DNA of 38,386 bases, from assembly GCA_964628515.1 (NCBI GenBank), contig CAZVNZ010000030.1, positions 1 through 38,386 of the forward strand, given 5' to 3'. A model generated the notes under the pieces. That model ran no database searches. It was not told where the DNA came from and saw only the letters and a program-made list of their open reading frames with translations. The stretch comes from CAZVNZ01 sp964628515. Lineage in GTDB: Bacteria; Bacillota; Clostridia; Christensenellales; Christensenellaceae. Each line of letters begins with the position of its first letter. Position 1 is the first letter of the stretch. Shown piece after piece: positions 24,155-32,450 of the stretch. The position numbers and the translations under genes were made by a program.

Positions 24155-24811
24155 ATGAGTGAAGCAATTTATAAACTGGCTTTTGATTCCATTATAGAAG
24201 CGGACAGCGATAAGGCAACAAAAGCTTTAGACGATGCAGATGCAGCAGGTATTCCATTAATGGAAGTTATGGAAAAAGGCTTTGCACCGGGCATGGAAGA
24301 ATTTGGAGAGATGTTTAGTGATGGCGAGGTATTTTTACCGGATTTAATTTTATCCGCAAAAGTAATGTCTGAGGCATCCGAGCGTATCGAAAAAGACCTT
24401 GTTGCAAAAGGTGGCGTTGCCCAAAAGAAAGGCACGGCAGTTATTGCAACTGTAAAGGGCGATGTACACGATATCGGTAAAGGTATTGTATGTACATTAC
24501 TGCGTACAACAGGTATAGATGTTGTGGATTTAGGCAGAGACGTTTCCGCTGATGATGTAATTGCAAAGGCAGAAGAAGTTAATGCAGATATTATAGGTAC
24601 AAGCACCCTTCTTACCACTTGTATGAACGAGCAACAGCAATTAGAAGAAAAACTACGTGCTCAGGGTCTTAGAGATAAGTATTACACAATAGTCGGTGGC
24701 GCACCCGTAACAGCAAAATGGGCAACCAAAATAGGTGCAAGCGCATATGCAAACGATGCTAACGAAGGTGTTAAGTTGGCAGTTAAGCATTTAGACGAAA
24801 AGTATAAATAA
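24155..24811 (+). CDS. mtbC: Dimethylamine corrinoid protein (MtbC-like)
   Basis: The 218-residue protein has a helical cap domain (about 1-88) and a B12-binding Rossmann domain (about 92-215). The cobalamin lower-ligand motif is DVHDIG at 103-108 with His105, and GTSTLLTT at 148-155 and VGGAPVT at 180-186 complete the pocket. Corrinoid proteins of this group accept a methyl group from a substrate-specific methyltransferase on the cobalt. The subtype cannot be read from sequence alone; I call it MtbC because mtbB follows after 11 bases. It should be soluble. A corrinoid reactivator (RamA-like) is needed but is not in the window. Confidence 0.88.
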   Translation: MSEAIYKLAFDSIIEADSDKATKALDDADAAGIPLMEVMEKGFAPGMEEFGEMFSDGEVFLPDLILSAKVMSEASERIEKDLVAKGGVAQKKGTAVIATVKGDVHDIGKGIVCTLLRTTGIDVVDLGRDVSADDVIAKAEEVNADIIGTSTLLTTCMNEQQQLEEKLRAQGLRDKYYTIVGGAPVTAKWATKIGASAYANDANEGVKLAVKHLDEKYK

Positions 24812-24822
24812 GGAGTAACATT

Positions 24823-26217
24823 ATGGATAAATTTTTAACCAGAATGGGCGATGGCACCACATGCTATATGACAGGCGAAGAAATTCGTGAAGATATAGAC
24901 AGAGGTGTTGCCTTTGCGGCAAAAAAAGCTAAAATACCCGAGCTTACCCAAAGCGAGAAAGACCGTATTTTCGAAATTATTACCCAACCGGGCAATATAG
25001 TAAGTGTTCCTGCAAGCAAACAGGTAGTTTCCACCACAGACTGTGGCGCAGCTCCATTTTGCAGAGAGGGCGCAATACCCGTAAAACGTTCCATAGAAGC
25101 ATTAATACACGAAAGAGCATTTTGCTCCGACTCTTACGACTTAGGTTTTACAGAGTACACCTACAAGGCAATTAAGCCAATAGTTAGGTACGAAGCGCAA
25201 GAAATGCGTAATGCTCAACAACAAAACGTAATGCCCATACTTTACGGCGCAATGCCTAACATGGGCTTTTATACCCAACCGGACGGCCCATTTGAGAATT
25301 GGTCCGAATTACTTCCGGCAGGCGAGATAGACAGAGCAAGAGCGGCTCAAGAAGGCGCTGTTGAAAACTGTATTAAAGATATTCTTGCAGTTACCGAAGC
25401 TATGTGGGAAGCCGGCGCAGACGGTATGAACTTAGACACATGCGGAGCATCGGGCGATGCGGATTTCTCTGCTGCATTAAGAGCGGTAGAAGAAATTAAA
25501 GCAAAATTCCCCACTTTTGGCATTATGTTTGGTGCGGCAGGCGAGTTTGTACTCGGTATGCACGGCAAGCTAACCTATAAAGGTAAGCGTTTAGCCGGTT
25601 TGTATCCTCATGCACAAGTAGAGCTTGTACAAGAGGCAGGCGCATCTATATTCGGACCTGCTATAAATACTGACTGTGCGGAATCTTTTGCATGGAACAT
25701 AGCAAAAGTTACCACAATGATTAAAAAGACGGTAGAAGAAGCAACTATACCCATTCACGTTAATTGCGGTATGGGCGTTGGCGGTGTATCTATGGTAGAA
25801 TCTTTGCCTGTGGACGTAGTTTCCAGAGCGGATATGTGTATGATAGAAATTGCCAACATAGACGGATTGTAGATTGGTATATGTGACCCATTAGGCGGAC
25901 ACATTGCCCACGGTATTTCCTCCTGCATGGGCGGAGTACGTACAGCCGGAGACATGGTTATGAGGCTAATGCTTGACAAGAAGATGAAGTTAGGAGCCGC
26001 TAAAAAATATGTTTGCGACAAACTGGGTATAACCTTAGACCAATTATGCGATTCTACATTTATGCTTGAGTTTAGAAGAGATAAAGGATATGGCGTAGTT
26101 ATGCCGTACCATAATGACATCTACGGACTGGAAGCAAAAGCAAGAATAGCAGATGTTCTTGGACTTACAATTAATTCCATAGAAAAATTTAAGGAAAAAT
26201 CCCTGCTTATTAAATAA
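24823..26217 (+). CDS. mtbB: Dimethylamine methyltransferase, pyrrolysine-containing (in-frame UAG at codon 350)
   Basis: Read through an in-frame TAG at 25870-25872, this is a 464-residue protein, close to the roughly 467 residues of Methanosarcina MtbB. The amber codon lies in NIDGL-O-IGICDPLGGHIAHG, which matches the archaeal context VDGI-O-IGVGDPLGMPIAHI from memory. Upstream, TRMGDG, ILYGAMPNMGFYTQPDGPFEN, GEFVLGMHGKLTY and CGMGVGGVSM follow MtbB as well. Downstream of the TAG the frame stays open for 114 codons to TAA with clear family similarity. The enzyme moves a methyl group from dimethylamine to the corrinoid of MtbC, with pyrrolysine binding the substrate. Without suppression a 349-residue inactive fragment would result. 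AGGAG lies before the ATG. Confidence 0.93.
25870..25872 (+). other. TAG codon predicted to encode pyrrolysine
   Basis: Codon 350 of mtbB, between GAC GGA TTG and ATT GGT ATA. A small stem ATGTG/CACAT lies 8-31 bases downstream (25881-25904), in the region where a PYLIS-type element has been proposed in archaeal mtmB. It is too weak to carry weight by itself. Confidence 0.9.
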
Positions 26218-26234
26218 GTAAAGAAATGTAAATA

Positions 26235-26340
26235 ATATAGCATTTTGTCAAAAGTTATGCAATAACTTTTGGTATAAAATGAACATATAGCAACCTTATT
26301 ATAAGACGCAAAGCGTCTAACATAAATCAAGAAGCTATAT
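26235..26340. repeat. Structured dispersed repeat, copy B (106 bp)
   Basis: Same orientation as copy A at 9468-9575, with about nine differences in 106 bases. Bounds are ATATAGC and GCTATAT. The inner hairpins are even better paired here: AAAAGTTAT-gca-ATAACTTTT and AGACGC-aaa-GCGTCT. It lies 18 bases after the mtbB stop and immediately before the operon terminator, so it is transcribed in the mtb mRNA. Confidence 0.8.
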
Positions 26341-26344
26341 AAAA

Positions 26345-26386
26345 ACCGCAAATGCGCTTAGGTAGGTGCAGATGCGGTTTTTTTTG
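26345..26386 (+). terminator. Rho-independent terminator of mtbCB
   Basis: ACCGCA (26345-26350) pairs with TGCGGT (26373-26378). An inner TGCGC/GTGCA helix extends the stem, and a run of eight or more T follows. It ends the transcript that includes the repeat copy B. Confidence 0.85.
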
Positions 26387-26393
26387 TGATGAT

Positions 26394-26432
26394 GGGGGGA
26401 GGTGGGGGTGGAGGGTGGGTGGGCTGTTAGGG
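26394..26432 (+). other. G-quadruplex-prone tract
   Basis: G-runs on the plus strand at 26394-26399, 26404-26408, 26413-26415, 26417-26419, 26421-26423 and 26430-26432, separated mainly by one to four bases, fit the canonical G4 pattern. It starts about ten bases after the mtb terminator. The rest of 26433-26536 shows no gene. Confidence 0.65.
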
Positions 26433-26536
26433 TGTTTCCGTTGAGGGCAAACTCACACGAGCCCCCTATTTTTAAGTCCGTGGAGTCTGTGAAAAAGTTT
26501 CTGTAAATAAGCCTTCTCGGAGTTTGCTGTGTCTAC

Positions 26537-27900
26537 TTTTACTTGACCACATCAATTTCTGTTTTCTTTAAAAACTTTTCTATTTTTTGGGGTTTGTCTT
26601 TAAGTTTATCGGGAAAAGCTACAACCGATTCTAAATACTCAATAAACTTCTTGTTTTCCTGCTTTTCTTTTTCGTAATGCTTTTTGCTCCAGTAGCACAC
26701 CAGTTTTTCTTGTATTTCTCTGTAAGTGCCATCTTCAGCTTTGATTCTTCGAGTTCTAATCTGATTTTTAACTTTAAATGTTTTGTTCTCATTCCAAGTA
26801 TATCCACTCTCATCAAGTATCCATTTCTTTACAGTTTTATCGCTTTTCTTTGTGCTTTTAGACACTATGTATCCATTTTGATTATCCAAAATATGAGCAA
26901 TATTATATCCACTGTTAAGTCCGCCGTCTGCTACGATTATCACCCTGCCTAATTCCATATTATCTATAGTTTTTTTCATTGCAGGTCTAAGGGTTGTTTG
27001 ATCAATATTGTTTCCGGGAAAAAGTTGGTAGGATATGGGTATGCCATTATCATCAATAAATAATCCCATTTGTACGATAGGTTCACTACGTTTTTCCTTT
27101 AATACACCCTTTTTACGCAGACCCTTTTGTATGATCCGACCGCTATCATCTAAAATATCGCAGTCGTTTTCGTCTATTTCAAAATAATAATTGGTTACGT
27201 CATAAAAGCATATTTCCGTATTCCGCCCAATACTCTGAGATATTTTCAAATTTATTCGCTTTTGTATTGTTTGTGATTTTTCGTTTAAGCTATCAAGAGT
27301 AGCATAAATTTCGTTTACATTATTACTTTTGGTAACAGGAAAAAGATAATTGTCCTTGTCTTCATATGTTGCGTATTTTGAGTTTGGATTTAGCAATCTA
27401 CCAAATGTTAATAGCTTTGCATTGCCGTTTAAATCAAATCCGATTTTCTCTCTTGACTTATGCAAGTTTAAAACATCATATATTCCAAGATAATCGTATA
27501 GTGAATCAAGTAAAAAGTATCCTATGTTTTTAGGTTTAAGATAGCATTGCTTCATATTGCGCTTGTCAAACTTTATTGTAATAATATTTTTTGTTGGGTT
27601 TTCACAAGCAAGTTCGTCCAATCCATCAATAATGGGAGTTCCATCTTTAAAAGATTGCCTTAATCGTTCTAAAAAGTCAGGCTTACCATCATCAAATTTT
27701 GGCAAAGGACCGATATTTTTCACTATACGTTTTTTAGTTTTAGTTATACCATTTTTAGTTTCTTTGTAGGTTTCCGCCACTCTAAGATAGGGTGAGCGTC
27801 CTTTCGGTTTTGCACATTCAATAAACATAACAACCTCGCAGTAAGATACATTGCCAACCTACTATACTGCATCATATTTTTAAGTGAATGTCAAGTAAAA
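26537..27900 (-). mobile_element. Insertion sequence, IS1634-like, bounded by 11-bp inverted repeats
   Basis: TTTTACTTGAC at 26537-26547 and its complement GTCAAGTAAAA at 27890-27900 flank one transposase gene, giving a 1,364-bp unit. The transposase stop codon lies inside the left repeat. No target duplication is evident in the flanks. The unit is shorter than typical IS1634-family elements, so it may be a deletion derivative, or the repeats may be partly coincidental. Confidence 0.6.
26539..27828 (-). pseudogene. Truncated IS1634/IS4-type DDE transposase
   Basis: The 429-residue product starts normally (MFIECAKPKGRSPYLRVAE). It contains the first catalytic Asp in CFYDVTNYYF (Asp210), the GLRKKGVLKEKRSEPIVQMGLF block and the second Asp in VIIVADGGLNS (Asp301). 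It stops at EIDVVK, shortly after the helical insert. The third acidic residue, a Glu in the C-terminal Y-R-E region, normally comes later in proteins of 530-600 residues, so the catalytic triad is incomplete. The element is probably immobile unless helped in trans. No similar sequence follows the stop in another frame that I can see. Confidence 0.75.
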
Positions 27901-27951
27901 AATCGCACTTTTATGGGATTTTTTTGATGTTTTGCGCTGTTTTTTTTCTAA

Positions 27952-28113
27952 AACTCGGGAAGTAAATGTTTTGCCAGACGACTGGAAACATTATATGCAG
28001 TAATGGAGGTATTTGTAGAAACATATAATAAATTTGGTGTTGCAAAATATAAATATCGACAAATACACAAAAATGGTGAAATACCTTTTTCTGTAGTGGA
28101 TTTTATATCTTAA
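27952..28113 (+). pseudogene. C-terminal remnant of a second transposase
   Basis: An open 53-codon stretch with no start reads SGSKCFARRLETLYAVMEVF, then VETYNKFGVAKYKYR, and ends SVVDFIS before TAA. It resembles the end of a DDE transposase, though I cannot name the family with certainty. It lies 50 bases outside the inverted repeat of the neighbouring IS and on the opposite strand, so it is from a different, older element. Confidence 0.4.
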
Positions 28114-28166
28114 GTGCATTTGTCCACTACCCTTTTTATGTTTTTCTTTTTTTGACTTTAAATGTG

Positions 28167-28175
28167 TGATATAAT
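28167..28175 (+). promoter_or_regulatory. Extended -10 promoter of the sugar transferase gene
   Basis: TGATATAAT combines a TGN extension with a perfect TATAAT at 28170-28175, 30 bases before the start codon. The matching -35 region is a T-run. Confidence 0.5.
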
Positions 28176-28204
28176 ATAGCTCAAATAGAACTTATGAGGC
28201 TTGT

Positions 28205-29515
28205 ATGCAAAAATATAAACACACTACTTATATATTAAAGCTATTATTCGTACTGATTGTAACCCTGCTGTTTACACTTATTTGGTATGTATTTTACAGG
28301 GGCAACATTATTTTCCCCATTTTGCACAGGGGCAACATTGTAATTGTACTTATGTATTTATTTGTATCCGCAATTATGTTAAAACTTTTAGGAGCGTTAA
28401 ATGTAGGGCGAGCGCACGTGGGTGGACTTATTTATAATCAGGTTATTTGTCTTATTGTGGTAAATATTTTTATGTACCTGCTGCTTGGCTTAATAAACAG
28501 AAATTGGGTGCCTATAAATGGCATTATTCTCCTGTTTGCTTTGCAGATTGTATTGTCTGTTGTGTGGTCTAACCTTGCCACCAAAGTTTATTTTAAGATA
28601 CATCCAGTGCAGGAAATGGCGTTTTTATACGCAAATTATTTGGATAAAACTTTGTTAGAAAAGGTGTCTAATCACAAAAAGACCTATAATATTAAGCAAA
28701 CCATAGATGTGGGGCAACCCTTTGATAAACTTTTGGAAGAAATTTCCAAATATGACAGCGTTATTTTGGCAAATATGAATGATGATATTAAAAGTGCGTT
28801 AATAACCGCTTGTTATGCTAAAAATATACGTGTATATTTATCCCCCAACGTTGCAAACATAATAACCAACGGTGCGGAGCGTATGTTTGCTTTTGACGCA
28901 CCCTTGCTTTATGTGCAAAGTGCAGGGCTTACCGTTGGGCAAATTGTGCCTAAAAGACTTATGGATATTGCCTTGTCTTTAGTGGGAATAGCTCTATCAT
29001 CCCCTATTATGCTTGTTGTGAGCATATTAATTAAAAAGCAGGACGGAGGGCCGGTTTTATATAAACAGGAGAGACTAACCCTTGGTGGCAGGGTGTTTGA
29101 ATTGTACAAATTTCGCACTATGAAGGTAGATGCGGAGGCAGACGGCATTGCCCGTCTTTCCTCTAAAGATGACGTTCGTGTTACCGCCGTCGGAAAAAAA
29201 CTGCGCAGATACAGGTTAGACGAGCTACCCCAACTTATAAATGTTTTGCGTGGGGAGCTGTCTTTGGTAGGTCCACGCCCCGAGCGCCCTTCTTTAGCGG
29301 AGGAATACACGAGTCAATTTCCGGAGTTTGCCTTTAGATTAAAGGTAAAAGCCGGGCTTACGGGTAATGCTCAAGTGTACGGACGGTACAGCACTCGCCC
29401 GGAAGATAAATTAATGCTTGATTTGATTTACATAGAAAATTACAGCTTTTTTTTGGATTTAAAGCTGATTTTACAGTCTATACGCATAATATTCGAGCCT
29501 AACAGCTCAAATTAA
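28205..29515 (+). CDS. Exopolysaccharide sugar-1-phosphate transferase (WcaJ/EpsL type)
   Basis: The 436-residue protein has four or five N-terminal membrane helices, a degenerate nucleotide-binding-like middle part, another membrane segment near 250-275 and the bacterial sugar transferase domain at the C-terminus. Signatures include DGGPVLYKQERLTLGGRVFELYKFRTM (split over 282-308), RRYRLDELPQLINVLRGELSLVGPRPERP and KAGLTGNAQVYGRY. It should load the first sugar phosphate from a UDP-sugar onto undecaprenyl phosphate, starting assembly of a surface polysaccharide. It is convergent with galE, with only two bases between stops, and faces the large minus-strand glycan operon. Confidence 0.9.
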   Translation: MQKYKHTTYILKLLFVLIVTLLFTLIWYVFYRGNIIFPILHRGNIVIVLMYLFVSAIMLKLLGALNVGRAHVGGLIYNQVICLIVVNIFMYLLLGLINRNWVPINGIILLFALQIVLSVVWSNLATKVYFKIHPVQEMAFLYANYLDKTLLEKVSNHKKTYNIKQTIDVGQPFDKLLEEISKYDSVILANMNDDIKSALITACYAKNIRVYLSPNVANIITNGAERMFAFDAPLLYVQSAGLTVGQIVPKRLMDIALSLVGIALSSPIMLVVSILIKKQDGGPVLYKQERLTLGGRVFELYKFRTMKVDAEADGIARLSSKDDVRVTAVGKKLRRYRLDELPQLINVLRGELSLVGPRPERPSLAEEYTSQFPEFAFRLKVKAGLTGNAQVYGRYSTRPEDKLMLDLIYIENYSFFLDLKLILQSIRIIFEPNSSN

Positions 29516-29517
29516 AT

Positions 29518-30534
29518 TTAATAGCCGTTGGGATTTTTTTTCTGCCAGTTGTAACTGTGTTTGCACATATCTATAATATCGTAATTTGCCTGCCAATTAA
29601 GCTCTTTGTTGGCTTTTTTAGGTTGTGCAAAGCAAATTTCCGCATCGCCCGCCCTTCTTGGCATAATTTTATAGGGTATTTTTAAGTTGTTGGCTTCCTC
29701 GAAAGCGGATATTACTTCAAGCACGCTTTTTGGCTTGCCTGTACCTAAATTGTAGATATGTACACCCTCTTCCTCAAACTTTTTAATGGCGGCGCTATGC
29801 CCTTTTGCAAGGTCGCAAACGTGGATGTAATCCCTTATGCAAGTGCCGTCCTTTGTGTTATAATCCTTTCCAAATACGCTTAACTCGGTTAATTTGCCCA
29901 CCGCAACCTGCGTAATAAAGGGCATTAGGTTGTTGGGTATGCCGTTTGGGTTTTCTCCAATGTCTCCGCTTGGGTGCGCACCTATGGGGTTAAAATATCT
30001 TAACAGCACTACGCACCAATCCTTTTTGGCTTTGGATACATCCGTTAGTATCTGCTCTATAAAAACCTTGGTTCTGCCATAGGGGCTTGCCGAAAAACCA
30101 ACGGGGGACTGCTCACTTAAACCATCACTATTTGAAAGGGTGGTGTCGTAAACGGTGGCGGAAGAGGAAAAAATTAGTTTTTTAACATTGTAATTTTCCA
30201 TAGCTTCTATAAGCGCCATTGTACCGCAAATGTTGTTGTCGTAATACTCCACAGGTTTTATCACCGATTCTCCCACGGCTTTTAGCCCTGCCATATGTAT
30301 TACACCATCTATTTTATGGTTTTCAAAAATAGCTTTATATGCACTTTTATCTCTAATATCCGCTAAATAAAAATCCGCTTTTTTCCCCGAAAGCTTTTCT
30401 ATTCGTAAAAGCACCTCTTTAGAGGAGTTAGAAAGGTTATCCATAATTACAACGTTAAAACCCTCTTCTAAAAGCTGTAAACAAATATGACTGCCTATAT
30501 ACCCTGCTCCGCCTGTTATTAAAATTGTTTTCAT
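29518..30534 (-). CDS. galE: UDP-glucose 4-epimerase
   Basis: The 338-residue protein shows the extended SDR features of GalE: GGAGYIGSH at 8-16, SSSATVYD at 123-130, Tyr152 and Lys156 in PYGRTK, and RYFNPIGAHPSGDIGENP later. Length matches the family (about 330-340). It interconverts UDP-glucose and UDP-galactose in the cytoplasm, supplying galactosyl donors for the adjacent glycosyltransferases. It is the last gene of the minus-strand glycan run, 36 bases after the split membrane protein. GGAAAGGGAAT serves as ribosome binding site. Confidence 0.93.
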   Translation of the reverse strand: MKTILITGGAGYIGSHICLQLLEEGFNVVIMDNLSNSSKEVLLRIEKLSGKKADFYLADIRDKSAYKAIFENHKIDGVIHMAGLKAVGESVIKPVEYYDNNICGTMALIEAMENYNVKKLIFSSSATVYDTTLSNSDGLSEQSPVGFSASPYGRTKVFIEQILTDVSKAKKDWCVVLLRYFNPIGAHPSGDIGENPNGIPNNLMPFITQVAVGKLTELSVFGKDYNTKDGTCIRDYIHVCDLAKGHSAAIKKFEEEGVHIYNLGTGKPKSVLEVISAFEEANNLKIPYKIMPRRAGDAEICFAQPKKANKELNWQANYDIIDMCKHSYNWQKKNPNGY

Positions 30535-30570
30535 TGTGATATTCCCTTTCCTTAGCTTTGTTATGCTAAA

Positions 30571-31386
30571 TTAGCTACTTTTGATTTTGTAAATCAAATA
30601 TTCGTGAGAGTTTGCCACAAATTCAAAATCTGCATCTTGAATAATTGTAGCATACCTGTTACCGGGGGGCAACACAATATAGTCCGCCTCGGTAAACTTT
30701 ATGGCGGAGATAAGCTCTTCTTCTAAAATGCCTTCCTCGTTATTCATGGCACGGTATATTAATCTGCTTGCGTTTTTGTACTCCTCGCTGCCTATGGTAT
30801 CGTTCCAAAACATCATGGCTCTGCCGTATACTAAGTTTATGGAGGGGTCGTACTGTCTAACATCGTTTAAATATTCTGTAGGAAAAATAGCCACCGGTTC
30901 TTCTTTTTTGGAATTTTCGTGTATAATGTTCACTACCTTAATTATATTGGTGGGTATTTTGTAGGAGTTTTCCGCTACAAAAAACCTTTCGTTTTTATAA
31001 AAAGGTGTGCCACAAAATAACAACGTTGCTATTACACACACAATGGCTATGGCACGTAATAGTTTTGTTTTACAGTACAAAATTATTTGAGTAAACGCAA
31101 CTGCAACAATTATAGGTATGGGTAAGCACCAGTAAAACCGATAGTAAACTTCTTGCACATCGGGAAAAGACGTAATTATCCAATATGCAAAAGCCGGATT
31201 TAAAAATATTATTGTGAAAACTGCTCCAAATACCGTTAATAATGCTTCATCTTTATTTCTGTTTAATTTAGGAGTTTTAAGTATTTTTACGGCAAAATAT
31301 CCAAGCAAAATCATAAAAAGTATTAGCATATAACCTTGCCCACTATATATTTGAAATATTTCAGATATTACCAATTCTCCACGCAT
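30571..31386 (-). CDS. C-terminal half of a split polytopic membrane protein (DUF6077-like)
   Basis: The 271-residue open frame has three or four membrane helices (about 15-35, 45-70, 82-105, 108-125) and a soluble C-terminal domain with EPVAIFPTEYLNDVRQYDP and EADYIVLPPGN. Its frame is the same as that of the upstream 344-residue frame; only TAG and four sense codons separate that stop region from this ATG. Together they would make a 620-residue protein, which fits the DUF6077-type large membrane proteins found in glycan clusters. AGG seven bases before this ATG gives a weak chance of independent initiation. A separate gene, a nonsense-split gene and UAG read-through are all possible. Confidence 0.65.
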   Translation of the reverse strand: MRGELVISEIFQIYSGQGYMLILFMILLGYFAVKILKTPKLNRNKDEALLTVFGAVFTIIFLNPAFAYWIITSFPDVQEVYYRFYWCLPIPIIVAVAFTQIILYCKTKLLRAIAIVCVIATLLFCGTPFYKNERFFVAENSYKIPTNIIKVVNIIHENSKKEEPVAIFPTEYLNDVRQYDPSINLVYGRAMMFWNDTIGSEEYKNASRLIYRAMNNEEGILEEELISAIKFTEADYIVLPPGNRYATIIQDADFEFVANSHEYLIYKIKSS

Positions 31387-31398
31387 ATTTTTACCTAA

Positions 31399-31401
31399 CT
31401 A
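31399..31401 (-). other. In-frame TAG joining two halves of a membrane protein, candidate recoded codon
   Basis: TAG at codon 345 is followed in frame by TTA GGT AAA AAT and then the ATG of the C-terminal half. Pyrrolysine or near-cognate read-through would give a 620-residue product. A simple nonsense mutation explains it equally well. Confidence 0.45.
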
Positions 31402-32433
31402 ACATAAATAATATATTAACCCAAATATTACTGAGGGTAGCATACAAATAACTATTTTTATAAAGAGTAATAATTGTCTTTTTGCAATGGTTAAAATCAA
31501 AGAAAAGATTCCGCAAGCTGCAAGCATTATAAATAATGATGTACCCGAAAAACATACAGCGGTAATATTTAGCAACAATAAGTAAATATAGTTCGTATTT
31601 TTTTTAGGATTACTGTATATGCGTAAAAACAAAAGTAGCATAAGCGGAATAATTATGCCCCCTAACAGCGCTTTACCCTGTGCCGTCCTTCCTATAAAAA
31701 ACACAGTAGCAGAGTATCCCGAATAAAATCCCCATAAATAAACTAATGAAACTATACTTAAAAAAATGTATACTGCCTTAATATTTTTGCCAAAAATATG
31801 TTTTCCTATTAAATAATATACCATGTAACCCACGAGTGTCATACATAGGGGGAGTGCAATTTGCATTTGCCAAAGAACCGGCATATTGAGCCAACTACTA
31901 AAGACAGCACAAGCCATTGTATATGCAGATATTGCATGACGCATATCTATTTCTTCTAAAGGTCTACCTGTATATGGATCGTGCAAAAACATTGTGTTTT
32001 CTTGAAGGGTAGTTGCAATATTACCGTTAAAGTATGCTGTATCCGTATCATTATAGCCTAAAGCACAGGTAAGCAGGAGTTGAAAAGCAACCAAACCGAA
32101 AACTAAAAAGAACAATTTGTCTTTATTTTGGAGATATTCCTCTTTTATTATGACAACTCTCTCTTTGTAGTTTCTGTAAAGTACAAAGGTATACACCACC
32201 ATCAAAACTGTAACCACAAGCCAAATTACGTTCAATATAAAAAATGGCATACGCAAAAAAATCAAGGGTACCGCCACAATTTGAAACAGGGCATAAAACA
32301 CCACCACTCCAAACACCAAAGACTCAATTATTGAGGTGGTTTTTATTTTAAATACTTTTGCGAAAACTATATGAAAGCTGTACATCAACACAAAAAACAG
32401 CAGTATATATATAATGGTTTGTATTAAAAACAT
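31399..32433 (-). CDS. N-terminal half of a split polytopic membrane protein (DUF6077-like), ends at in-frame TAG
   Basis: The 344-residue frame has about nine membrane helices and a polar loop with GYNDTDTAYFNGNIATTL (about 127-144) and HDPYTGRPLEEIDMRHAISAY, resembling membrane glycosyltransferase-like or DUF6077 proteins. It ends abruptly in a membrane helix (LIYYLC) at a TAG, and the frame then continues without shift into the 271-residue frame at 30571-31386. Ending inside a helix is unusual for a complete protein. AGAGGT lies before the ATG, 17 bases after the bifunctional glycosyltransferase. The function is likely in export or modification of the surface glycan. Confidence 0.7.
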   Translation of the reverse strand: MFLIQTIIYILLFFVLMYSFHIVFAKVFKIKTTSIIESLVFGVVVFYALFQIVAVPLIFLRMPFFILNVIWLVVTVLMVVYTFVLYRNYKERVVIIKEEYLQNKDKLFFLVFGLVAFQLLLTCALGYNDTDTAYFNGNIATTLQENTMFLHDPYTGRPLEEIDMRHAISAYTMACAVFSSWLNMPVLWQMQIALPLCMTLVGYMVYYLIGKHIFGKNIKAVYIFLSIVSLVYLWGFYSGYSATVFFIGRTAQGKALLGGIIIPLMLLLFLRIYSNPKKNTNYIYLLLLNITAVCFSGTSLFIMLAACGIFSLILTIAKRQLLLFIKIVICMLPSVIFGLIYYLC

Positions 32434-32450
32434 TTGTACCTCTTAGTTTA

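Noticed and set aside
25927..26217. Separate small gene starting at the ATG after the mtbB amber codon
   Set aside because: It has no ribosome binding site, is in frame with the upstream part, and its sequence is the C-terminus of MtbB.
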